From: Liolophura sinensis
Taxonomy: Eukaryota; Mollusca; Polyplacophora; Chitonida; Chitonidae
Assembly: GCF_032854445.1 (NCBI RefSeq)
Contig: NC_088297.1
Span: 22,085,127-22,149,126, forward strand
Direction of reading: 5' to 3'
DNA length: 64,000 nucleotides
Part shown: one piece after another, positions 44,335 to 55,990 of the stretch
How positions within the stretch are numbered: the stretch's first letter is position 1
Layout: each line of letters begins with the position of its first letter
Program-made: the position numbers and the translations under genes
Notes under the pieces: model-generated
What the model was told of the DNA's origin: nothing
The model's database searches: none
Seen by the model: the letters and a program-made list of their open reading frames with translations, nothing else

Positions 44335-44600
44335 TCGAAATCGGGAGACCTGTGATCAAACTAGTGTGTGGTCATACCAAAGACCTGGTAAATATGGTTC
44401 TTATTATTGCCTCGCCTGGCGTTCAACACTGCTGAGAGGAATCAGGACTGGTTGGCCCGGTGTCAGTAATGTAAGTTGTTAGGGTGTCAAGTCTGTGCGA
44501 CCCGGCGTTATATGTCCATGTCGGCAGCACTTTGGCCGCATGGACTCGTCATGCCACAAGAAGATACAGTATATGTTACACACAGCTAACGACTAATTGT
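44335..44600 (-). mobile_element. Dispersed repeat E, copy 2
   Basis: 'gggagacctgtgatcaaact', 'tgtcggcagcactttggccg' and 'tggactcgtcatgccacaag' follow the order of 29935-30190. Confidence 0.45.
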
Positions 44601-46525
44601 CGTTACATGACTAAAAATGTAAAGTACGACGTTACACCCCATGCAAGTACTTTCATTCAAATCCTGGTCGTGCGTTAGAATGCAGCTCATGTGCCCTGTT
44701 TCTTATGAAGGATGTTAGTCAGTAGATTTGATAATTACCTAGCTATAGATGCTTTATACCGACTAATCCAAGCTGTACCACCCAAAAACCGGACCGCCGA
44801 TAGAGTGAAAAATGTTCGTCGTTAAAGAAAAATCAAATAAATAAACAGACACATGCCTCTCAGTCGGAAAACAACGTGCAATCAAAGGGATTACACTGCT
44901 GAGATACAACCATCGATGCAGTGATGTTATAATGTGTCAAGCAGATCGAACGTGATGCGAAAAAACCCAGATAATTGTAGACTGCGTGATGCATATAGAT
45001 TAGCATCATCGTACAGCAGCCAAACATCCTCGTCGTTTGAAAATATCAACTGTATAGAGATAGCCCACATAATAAATTCTCCCCTTTTACAAGGAGGCAA
45101 TACATACGTTACATTTCAGATAAGCACGAATCGCTTCCACAGCTACGTGTAGAGATATACCGCAGCATGGTCTAAAAATACCGTTTGCTTCGATGAGTGT
45201 TGCGAATTCGTTTATTAATGCATAAACGTGTCAGTTTCCGGCATGCACTGAGCAAAACACATACGTGTAACTCCGTTCTGAACCTTATTTTCATACGTGT
45301 ACATATAAACACACAGTTACATATGTATGCGTGCGTATGTTCTGAATGATGAAAAAGTTTTCGGCCGAATTCACGCACGCTTTAGAGATATAGCCCTTTA
45401 GAGATCAGTGAGGTGAGTCGGTTTGACCTTGGTAGATGTTTACGGTGAGGGAAGGTTGTTATTGTGCGTGGAGCGGGCAAAGATTGTCCTCGGCTGAAGG
45501 CTAGCCAGAGTCTAACCGCCGAGATATTGACCCGATCTGCTTCACTGAATCGCTGGCTATAGCGCTCTACACATAACAAGTCAACTTTAAGGGCCTCGGC
45601 ATAGCGCGGTAGCTTGCACAAGCAGTGAGAGGGAACAACAGGCTTTGACTGCCTATACATGAACACCCAGGCAGTTAGTCAGGCCCAAGACGCCCGAGCC
45701 AGCAGACACACGTGTGTGATGGGAAAACACAGTTAATACGTGGGCTACGATGGTCCTTAGTAACTCGATATCCAGCGAGTTAATTTCGCAATTCTAAATG
45801 GAATGTACGCTCTGTCTGGGGGTTTACAGGTCGACTCGGATTACGAATTTCCTTTGAACACATCAAGCGTGAAACGTACCAAGCCGTGCGTAGCAGATGT
45901 GACTGTGTGTTTGCGAAGGATTTCTGTCGTACAAGGCGCTCTGTTCGCCTGGGGTACAATGAACCGATCTCCACAGTTGCCGAGCTTCACCGTTGACGAC
46001 CTAACCTTAATGACACAGCACGAACAACGGAGTGTTTCCACTCAGCTCTGGGCGCATCTCTATGTACCGCCTGTTTAGCGTAACCGTCGAGTTTGTTTAT
46101 TTGGATTGTTTACTTGTGTATGCTCCTACAGGCAGCAATCATTCTTCTTGGACATACATCGTGTAAACTCAGCTGGCTGGAAACGGAGTTTAGCTACCAT
46201 TCCTCGGCTTGTTTTCCATTTTGTAACAAGTGTCCGAGTGGATGTCGGATTACCTTTTGTGCTGAGCAGAAAAAATGCCTCATTCACGAGTAGCTGTTCC
46301 ATTTAACTGCGGTATTCAGTGAGCCAGTGTTTTGAAGTTTTGAGCCCACGTGAGTTTCAAACACGGGATTACCTATGGCGCTCAGTTTCACACCGCATCT
46401 ACGAGGGCTTGTGACGGCTTTGTTTTTAGCCGCTCTGATAATAATGGAGCCAATGCTGACGACCGGAATTAAGCTTTATAAAGGTGGGTACTGCTAATAC
46501 AGCGTAAACGAGATAGCCTCTTATT
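44601..46525. other. No gene I can support
   Basis: Several overlapping open frames of 60-95 codons on both strands (45382-46306) show no conserved motif and contradict one another. Confidence 0.35.
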
Positions 46526-46529
46526 ACTG

Positions 46530-46582
46530 TTATTGCCGTCGTAAAAGTGAAATATTCTTGAGAAAAGCATAAAACACCGATC
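46530..46582 (+). mobile_element. SINE 3' end fragment
   Basis: 'gccgtcgtaaaagtgaaata', 'ttcttgag' and 'cataaaacaccgatc'. Confidence 0.6.
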
Positions 46583-46831
46583 TAACTAAAAGCATTTGAT
46601 CTTTAATTATACAAATATCTGGTCGACCAGGCAAGGTCTTCATGTACGTATCCACTTATAGGATACACACATACATACATGTTCATGTACATATAGGTTG
46701 ATATTTAGATATACTTATAAATAGATATAGTATAGCCTCGGTTCATTTGTCTATCTATCTTATTCATGTTGACTACACATCTATGTTGCTATCTTTTTAC
46801 GTGCACACAACTTACCAGAGGCAAAGCGTCT

Positions 46832-47219
46832 TAATGTACCTTTCCTCATAATGTGCCTCCCATGATATGTACCTAACCCTGATAATGTACCTCCCCTGAC
46901 AATGTACCTCGCCTGATAATGTACCTCCCCTGATAATGTACCTTCCCTGACAATGTACCTCGCCTGATAATGTACCTCCCCTGATAATGTACCTTCCGTG
47001 GCAATGTACCTCTCCTGATAATGTACCTCCCCTGGCAATGTACCTCGCCTGATAATGTACCTCGTCTGATAAAGTACCTCTCCTGATCATGTACCTCAAC
47101 TCATAGTGTACCTACCCCCATAGTGCCCCTCGCCTGATCAATTTTCCCCCTGTATAGTGTACCTCCCCGATAATGAAACTCCCCTGATAATGTACCTCTT
47201 CTGATAATGTACCTCCCCC
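46832..47219 (-). repeat. 17-bp minisatellite, about 23 units
   Basis: The unit is 'cccctgataatgtacct'; common variants are gacaat and ctcgcct. Because three units make 51 bp, all frames of the minus strand can stay open, giving 85-95 codon frames that are not genes. Confidence 0.92.
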
Positions 47220-47587
47220 GAACGACATGCATCCATTATCATATCAGTAAGACAGGTATATTACTGTAATGTATATATCCCAAGCACTTGGATATCTGCT
47301 ACCCAGGAAAATCACGCAATTATGAGTTGTAATTCTGTCTGTAAATAATGCATTGTTATATGGAATTTTTGAGTTATGAATAATGATAAAAATCCAGGTT
47401 TAATACTAAACTAAAGCATTTCAGCTGTATGTGTATTGTAGCGAGTTTCTATTTTGTTTTAGGAAGCTACGTGTAAACATTTGTTAATATTGTAGTATAA
47501 AGAAAGTTGCGTATTATCAAACATAAAATACTTAAAGTTTTACTACAGCGTTACTGATAATATCTTGGGCTAGTGTACGTAACAGAT

Positions 47588-47702
47588 GGCCATGGGTTTC
47601 CTCCTGGCTCTGTCCGGTTTCCTCCTACCATAATACTGGCCGCCTTTGTATAAGTGAAATATTCTTGATTACGGCGTAAAACCAATGAAACTAACAAACA
47701 AA
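47588..47702 (+). mobile_element. SINE 3' half
   Basis: 'gatggccatgggtttcctcc', 'accataatactggccgcctt' and 'gaaatattcttgattacggc'. Confidence 0.8.
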
Positions 47703-50700
47703 TACTGCGCATAATACTGTGCAGCCATCTGTTGCCGACAGCTGTTTTTGTTTCACTTCATTCTTTGCAGTATATGATATGACGGACGAAATATTTCAGT
47801 CTTGTGGTCAATCTGATAATATCCCCGCAAGTTCGGATTATTTCGTACAGACCTTATTTCGAAAATCGCTGTCGGCTCGTGCGCTGATGTCCGTTATCAT
47901 TAACGAGGAAGGGAAGGGCTTGTATCAGTAACCTGGCAATCGCTACGAAAACTGCTGACTGACAATGGACGGAGTCAGGTTGAGGAAATAACACTGAGGA
48001 CATTGACCCACGTTATATCTTCATTCATCAGGAACAGCAACACCGTTTTCAAATGACTGCTGTCGTAGTTCCATTTATGTGTGACATGTCCTGTGCGCAG
48101 TGAATGGAATGCTCGTTCCTGTTTATGCATGTACTCAGTATTATGTTTGTAAATGTTTATATTATCGTTCAAAATTTTGCGCGATTTGGAGCAGCATAAG
48201 TACGAGTTGTGGTAAAGTTCATCACTTGCTTGGAGACGGAGGGATTGTTTCCCCTGGCGTTTGTAGATGTCAAGTTTGTAATGCGTCATTCATAGTTTGA
48301 TAAATAGATACGTGAACATGTTTATGCCGTCCAAACGGCATATTAATATTCTTTCACATCTTTGAAATAGTTCAGATAAATACACATTGATCATGCAGAG
48401 ATCTCCCGCTGGCTGACAATCCTCATTGGTCTTCTGTGAGGTCCGCGACATCGTGCCCTCGACGATTTTGTAGTTATTGTGTATCCGGTGACCGCAGGGA
48501 GTTTAACATTAGGTTAAATGTGCTATTTGCCTGGTATCGAGGAGTGAATGGGATATAGCTTGTATTGGAAACAGCTGTGAATATCAGCATACAGACTTAA
48601 CTACGTACGCTAATCGCATTCCAGGTTAAACCGCGCGGGACTGAGCGTCAAATTCAGTTAGAGTTATCTACTCTTTTGCGGAATGCAAGGCGTATCTGCG
48701 TCTGCGACCAACTGGCTTCTCGTAAATGAGGTTTCGCTTCGAGATCTGATTAAGCTCCAACATTCAATAACTGCCATAGCATACCCACGTTCCCATGATT
48801 ATTTCAATATGCGTTGTTAAACGCAAAACATATTGTTACTCATATTAATTACATTTAGCAGATGCCTTTTAGACGATAGTGTCATTATTTTTATTGCTTT
48901 TTTTTAAAATACTAACTCTGTAGACCCCAAGTAACATCAGGTCAATTGTTTCGCAACTAAAATCAGATTGTTGAGCGTCGGTATGTTGTTTAATGTAGGA
49001 CAGGCTTAAAACACAAGCACCCCATAACGGCACAAACTGAATACATTCAACGTGCTACGCATTGAATACTGCGATATTAGGATCAAACGAACGTCAGTGA
49101 TATGCTGTTCGTTGTTCATTACCTTAGTTCATTGACGGCGATATTCGGTCAGATATGCATGTATCTTGTTTACATCGGTCTGCTGTGTCAGTTGAAGTTA
49201 TAACGACAAGCTGCGTCTCCTACAAGCGTGCGTACAGTCCCTCCCATAGACGTCTAGAGTAAGCCTGCCTGCGTCACCATCGGGAACGCACAAATTCAAT
49301 ACTGCTAATGGACAGAGACAAAAATAACTCATTAATTAAGCTGTCTCGTTGCTCGAGTTGCTCTGTTCATCGTCAAGGACATTTCATCCTGTTTTATGTT
49401 CTTCTGGCGACAAGGGCTAGATGCAGAGGCAGTTTTTTAAACAGAGAATCTGGTTGATCCCATGTGATCCTTGTAGTTACGGGTTGTCCTCTAATGTGTG
49501 GATGATGCAGCCAATGATATTCAGCCCTCATCACATAGCTCCTCGCCTTGGGACAAGACCCACTGACGACACAATCGATAACGCCATGATGCAACGATAT
49601 ATATATGCATCAGAGATAAATGTAAAAGTAATTAGCGAAATCATTCTCAGATTTACCTGACTGTTCTGATTATATCTTACTCCGTCGGGATCCAAGGGCA
49701 ATTTTTGATTCCTTTGGTGTCAGTTTGGCGTAGAAGTGTCGAAGGGAAGGAGCGGAGATAAGATGGACGAGATATGGTTGGATCATGTATTATTGTGAGC
49801 AATGTTTATATTTCTCATCAGGAATGTATAAAACCATTTCTGACCGTGGGCAAATTAATTGGTGAAGGAAATCGCGCTATTTCTACCCATAAGACGCGAG
49901 CGAAGGAGCGAGGGTGGGTTTCGAACTCGAAATGTTATTCTGTAGGCACAAGCCCTTGCTGGTCTGACTGTGTATAGGGCCACGCACTGAGAAACCACTT
50001 GACGTGAAGAAAGTAACATTCTTTGACTTTAGTTTACATATAAGCATATACAGTTATACAAGAGTTTTTCAGACATTCGGCCACAAATCGTTTTTAAAAT
50101 GTGGGTTGTAGATGCAAAGACTGGAGAATGGTCAGCGTTTACAACACACATTATGCGTGTGGGCATTGGCCGCTCGCCATTGACTCCTGACACCGATGTC
50201 AGATGATGTACCTTGTGTGAATGTATCTATACGAAATATGTGATAAAGTAGCGCATTTGGGATACTTCATGGTAACCTATGCAAACAATGAATCAATGAG
50301 ATGGTTATTGTCAAACAACGTCACTATAGACTCAGTCTTAGAGAAGCATGATATAGTACAATGTTAGCGAATGAGACACGGGCCAATATTTAAAATCTGC
50401 CATCGATAAGTGTCAACCATTGTTGGACGAGAGCTAGCCACAAAGCGGAAATACAACCATGTGAATAGGGCTTTCTGCGACACTAGCTTTACGTCTTGAC
50501 AGTTCTCTGGTTAAACAATGTGCGATTCACGATGGCTTTTCTTCTCGTGGCCTTCCGCCTAAGGCTAAATGCTATGCTATGCTATTTAAATTGTCAGTAA
50601 AGAAAATGGTTGACCTTTGCTGAGTGCTTCCGCTCTAGTATGAAGATTATTATGTAATTTCACTGACACTGATAGGGAAAGATTACATGCTATTACGTAA

Positions 50701-51172
50701 TCTCCTCTACAAAAGCGCCCCCATGCGGATATTTTGATCGGTATCGCTATCAAGATCTGAAGCATGGCACTTACCACTGACATTTCTTTGGCCTACACTT
50801 TCCATGCTTTAGCCAGACACTTGGACGCTGGATAACCTGTTGCCCTCGGACCAGAAGCTATGTGACACGTGCCACGGAGTCATCACCTGCGATGTAACTA
50901 TAACGCCGTATGCGTATGACGTTTTGTAGGTATAAATGTCATGCAGTCTGGAAAGTCGACGTTGGAGCGGCTATCAATTCCGATGAAGAGTGAACCTGTA
51001 CACAGTTCTCCAAAATATTTGCCTTTCTGAAGATTCCAGTGTCAGATTTTGCAAACAGATCCATTGCTTTACACATTAATCATTCAACACGTGTTGGAAA
51101 AACTATGTATGAAAAATGTCAGACGTGAAATTGAACGTCATATTGCGTAGTAGAGATATTAGATCTTTGTGA
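47703..51172. other. 3.5 kb without a recognised gene
   Basis: No tandem array and no clear SINE. A lone 'gggtttcgaactcgaaatgt' at about 49917 may be a complemented B-box remnant. Open frames are short and featureless. Confidence 0.4.
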
Positions 51173-51308
51173 TTGCAATACGGTGGACTAGGCGTAAAAC
51201 TCATTATCTCCAGCTGTCTATGTCTCTACAGACACAATGATTGCATTGCGGAGGACTAGGCGTAAAACTCATTATCCCCAGTTATCTATGGCTCTACAGA
51301 CACAATGA
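51173..51308 (+). repeat. 68-bp direct duplication
   Basis: 51173-51240 and 51241-51308 share 'ggactaggcgtaaaactcat' and 'ctctacagacacaatga' with seven or so differences. Confidence 0.85.
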
Positions 51309-52854
51309 TAGGCCTAATTGTTTTCGTTGAATTCAGAGACTTGATCCCTTTTGGGTTTGTTTTTCCTGTCATTGTATCTGAAATGCGATGTCAGCACAGC
51401 ATTTTTAGAAATTATAAACCAGTGACGTTTAATAAATTCATGTCTCCGCATGTTTTAAAACCTATTTCGGTTTAAGCCACGGTGCTAGTGGGTATGTATG
51501 CTAACTGAGGTGAACCGATAGGAAGCCTAATTTCACAGGTTTCACGTGTGACCATTTGCTGCTTTGCTTTTATTCTTTATACGTTAAGTCTTGTATTATA
51601 TTACCAAGGCTTATCAAGTTCTTTTTTTACGAGCTACGTCTTTCTGTTTTTCCCCAGAGTGGTTTCACATAGTTGCGTAATGTTTTGGTTGTATGACAAA
51701 CGTGTTGTATTTGGGCCAAGGACTTACGCCACATACCACACAGAAAGCTGGTTACCCGACATGGAAGGGCTCTGTCCCTTATACTCTCAGTGACGCCGGT
51801 ATTCGGTGTCCTCTGTGTCAGGTCAGTGTTGAGTGATGACGGTATAGAATGATGTTTATGGAAACCGAAGACGACTAATTATTCCTGTGTGAAGGTAACC
51901 ATTGACCTTTATACCGTTTTTTTTATCGAGATTGTGCTTTTCGTTTGTTCTCGTAAAATCAAGTTGTCTTATTGCGTTTTAATCAAAATAGCGCCCTTCC
52001 GCCACAAAAGGAAATATTTCGCGACTTATGACTGGAAAAGATTCACTCGATAAGACAAATATTCGAGGAAAATATTTGCCTTGTACATTTTTTGTTATTT
52101 ATTTGTTGAATGAATGAATCAGTGAACAGACTGATACCAGATATGGCACATTGCTTGTTAACCACCTCGTTTATCAGATTACGTGTGTGTGCCCGATCAC
52201 ATTATTGCACAAAAAAGTGTAAGACAAATGTATTGCTTAAGTTGTAAAGATTATATTACAGAATGTGTTCCTATCCAGTCTTAATCTTAGACATAATAAC
52301 CGTTTACTACGTTAGGAACCGATTTTCCTGTCTCCCTGTATGTCCCAGTGCCAGATATCCATCAGGAATGATGAGATTTCCGTCCTCCATCGGCGTTAAG
52401 GTTGATATGGCCAGCTTCAGATGTTGGCTGCATAGAGTTAATGGCGCATTTCTCACCACCAAAGTTCACAAAGATCACGAATCCAACCAAGGTAATCGAT
52501 CAAATGATCTCATTTGCCTAATTGCTGGTTTGGCTAGCATAGGTCATGGGTTTATTGTTTGACAGGACGCGTTATATGCTAAGCATCTGATTTTATAGAA
52601 AGCGAAACCGTGAAGTGCATATCGAAACTTTAATAAATAAACATTTGCTTTTACGGGATTTTCAATTTATTTATTTCTCATTGTACATTCCACAACGATA
52701 TTTGTTTTAGTACTGTTGTCATCAACATTACTGCCATCATGTAAGTAAATCATTATTGAGTTTGAATTTAAAACAATTTAAACAAACTAGCTATTGAAAT
52801 AACATCAACACTAAAGTATTAGTACGGTACGAGTGTTCCAATATATCATTTATG
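51309..52854. other. No gene I can support
   Basis: An open stretch at 52263-52562 has an acceptor-like 'ttatattacag' before it and a donor-like 'caag|gtaatc' near 52490, but its product resembles nothing I know. Confidence 0.3.
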
Positions 52855-53180
52855 AGTATTTGTGCCCGGTTTCCTCCGCCCACAAAGCTGTCCGCCGCCG
52901 TATAAATGAAACAAACGTGCGGATGGCCATGTGTTTCTGCCGGGCTCTTCCCGGTTTCCTCCCGCCATAATTCTGGCCACCATAGTATAAGTGAAATAAA
53001 CCTGCGGATGGCCAGGGGTTTCTCTTGGGCTCTTCCCGGATTCCTCCCGCCATGATGCTGGCCACCATAGTCTAAGTGAAATAAACCTGCGGATGGCTAT
53101 GGGTTTACCCCAGCTCTTCCCAGATTCCGTTTACCATAATGTTGTAGGTGAAATACTCTTGAGTACGGCGTAAAACACCG
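52855..53180 (+). repeat. Tandem copies of an internal SINE segment (about 85 bp)
   Basis: 'cctgcggatggccatgtgtt'-like starts recur about every 80-85 bases (52914, 52998, 53083). Each is followed by 'ctcttcccggtttcctcccg' and 'accatagtataagtgaaata'. Only the last unit reaches the true SINE end (cttgagtacggcgtaaaaca). Confidence 0.8.
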
Positions 53181-53824
53181 ATGAATTAAATAAACAAATA
53201 ATAACAGTATTCCTACCTGTAGCAAGCATGGATATTCACAGAAAAATGAATGCTAGTTACGCTCATATAAGGTCATATAAGGCACCAGAGCTGGTTACTA
53301 ATCTATCCCCTAAAATACAAAGATGCGCCTGTATGTTGTCTGACTGACTCTTGCAACCGCCACTCAAACCCAAGTACTTCAAGCCGAGTCTAAAATTACT
53401 GATACGCTGTGCGGATTAGTACGCCTGTAACAACAAATCACTTGAATTGTGGAAAAGGTCAGTTTAAAAGAAGGTCATTGTTCACGCTCATGTGAATGAA
53501 TATAATATGATGAACAAAATGTTTTGTACACGACCTGAAATTTATGATAGAAAGTTAGAAAATACTCCTGGATTTTGCGATAGAATTGAGAATAATAGCA
53601 TGATATGGTAAGAAACAATACCCGTTAAGCGCGTGCAGAGAGTAATAACAATGTAATGTTTACACAAAAAACTATAACAACAATCAGATGCATTTGATTC
53701 ACAACACCGGAATGTTTACATAGAAGAAATACTAGTGATAGCCAAATGTATGAGTAGAAATAATAACTCAAAACTTATGCAGAAAACTAATGACCACATA
53801 GTTTTTACAGATACAACAGTTTGA

Positions 53825-54190
53825 ACAGAGAAATGTTTACCGCACAAAAGTTATAACAGAGAAATGTTTACCGCACAAAAGTTATAACACATAAATGTTT
53901 ACCGCACAAACGTTATAACAGAAAAAAGTTTACCGCACAAACGTTATAACAGAAAAACGTTTACCGCACAAAAGTTATAGCAGAGATATGTTTACCTCAC
54001 AAAAGTTATAACAGAAAAAACGTTTACCGCACAAAAGTAACAGAGAAATGTTTACCGCACAAAAGTTATAACAGAGAAATGTTTACCGCACGAAAGTCAT
54101 TACAGAGAAATGTTTACCGCACAAAAGTATAGCAGAGAAATGTTTGCCCCACAAAAGTTATAACGGAGAAATGTTTACAGCACAAACGTA
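53825..54190 (+). repeat. 31-bp minisatellite, about 12 units
   Basis: The unit is 'tttaccgcacaaaagttata' plus 'acagagaaatg', with small length variants. Confidence 0.9.
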
Positions 54191-55771
54191 GGCACAGTTT
54201 TCACAACAGTGAACTGACTTATATACATGGTGTTATTAGCAGGGACAAGGTAGGAATATTGCAAGGATAAGTGACAAGGTTACGAATTCAGCTGAAACAA
54301 ATACAATAAGAGGTGTCCATAATGGTGTCCGTTAATGTTAATATATTTCCCTTTGTTCAAAATGTTTACGCCCGTTGCCCGTTGAACCTCTGTTTATATA
54401 ATATCATCCCATGGGTTCGTCCTGCGTCACTAATACTGTGCAGAATACATTTGCACTGGCTTATCCAGGCAAGCTGCGAATTAATCGTCCACACACACTG
54501 GTGTCGGATGTTTCTGATAAGCCTTCAGCTTTTCCGGTCCGAAAAAAATTCAATTACCGTAAGCCGAATTAGATGCGTGTGTGTACGAGGCAGTCTGTTT
54601 CCGAATGGTACACTTATGTGTATGGCTGTATAGCTACCTATAGAATTAGTACTTATCTTAATAATGCACAACCATTGATTTCTAGAGCGAAATGGGGGAC
54701 TTGCTAAGAGAAAAATGTAAATGTAACCACACCTTTGTGGCGTACATCTCTTTCATTATTCTAACCAATGGATTGGACATCCGAAAATGAAATGTATGAT
54801 ATGGTATTTTACTGCATTGCTTTTTACGTAAGCAACGAAACCGTGAGATGGAGCAACGCCATTGCCATGTGTCAATTCAAATTCAACACTTTTAAGATAC
54901 AACTGATAAGCAGTCGTAATATCGAAATGCATTAACGCTCAACGAAGGTCACCCAGAGTGTTTAAAGTATCCGTAGATTGTTGGAACATGCAATTTTCTG
55001 TTGCTTTCAACTCGTTTCAGACCTTGGGAACTGTTGTTGTTGCAATACGTTATAGCGTACACATGTTTAACTCTGCGATCAACTGTAAACCTGTTGTTTG
55101 CCTCCCCTACTCTGTTCCTGACTGCCAGTATTAGTGTTAATGGACTTCATCTCGTCCTGTCAGTAATGGAATTGTTCCGTTGTCTCTCGGGACATTTTTT
55201 TGGGGGAAAGTATCAATTAAATCATGATTTTTTGTGGGGGGGGGGGGGAGGGGGAGGCGTTGAAGGTTGATTGTAGCTTGAGAAAGGAGGGTTTAGAGTA
55301 TCTTTAAACCTTATACTTCGGTCTTATCAAAACTATGTTTCCATTACTTTTAGAAGTTATTTTGAGACACACAGTATTTGTCGTACTTGCTTTCAACAAG
55401 TCAGGAGGGACTTCAAAATGTTGGAGGTTAACATGTAATTGTCAGGTTAGAAATCACCAGAACTATAGCAGCTTAAGAGTGGGTTCCATGGTATGGCACC
55501 CTTCTGAGACAACGCCCGGTGAAGGTTTAAGCCCTTTTAAGATGAAACGTTGAGACAGAAAAAACGTCATGATTGTAGATCTAATATTAAACTTCAATTA
55601 AACTTCCAACATCTCTAACTATGTATGACAATACCACACTATCGACTTTGGGTGTGGGAAAGTAGTAATGGGAGGGTATGTATAGGCTGTACTTAAGCGC
55701 AAATGTTTTGGAAGATTGCTTTAAACAATTTCTGGTTTGAAGAAGAAGCATGGTCAGCATGCGAGGACTTC
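54191..55771. other. No gene recognised; long G-run
   Basis: A run of about 13 G followed by 'agggggaggcg' at about 55237-55259. Open frames here (54313-54633, 55001-55270) have no motif support. Confidence 0.4.
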
Positions 55772-55990
55772 AAGCCAGGCAGTACCAAGGCCACCAAGCC
55801 AGGCAGTACCAAGGCCGCCGAGCCAGGCAGTACCAAGGCCGCCAAGCCAGGCAGTACCAAGGCCGCCGAGCCAGGCAGTTTCAAGGCCGCCAAGCCAGGC
55901 AGTACCAAGGCCGCCAAGCCAGGCAGTACCAAGGCCACCAAGCCAGGCAGTACAAAGGCCGCCAAGCCAGGCAGTACAAAGGATTTGAAT
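55772..55990 (+). repeat. 24-bp minisatellite, about nine units, open in several frames
   Basis: The unit is 'aagccaggcagtaccaaggc' plus 'cgcc'. The unit has no stop in any of the three + frames or in one - frame, so frames of 83-139 codons overlap here. The longest + frame (55703-56107) would give KPGSTKAA repeats with unique ends; the - frame gives ALVLPGLA repeats. The octapeptide could be a low-complexity secreted or structural protein, but no splice or codon evidence supports either strand. Confidence 0.8.

Noticed and set aside
46781-47099. Two overlapping minus-strand frames of GTLSGEVHYQARYI repeats
   Set aside because: They are produced by the 17-bp array (three units make 17 codons).
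52263-52562. Candidate exon with acceptor- and donor-like ends
   Set aside because: No recognisable domain and no neighbouring exons; splice-like strings are common in AT-rich DNA.
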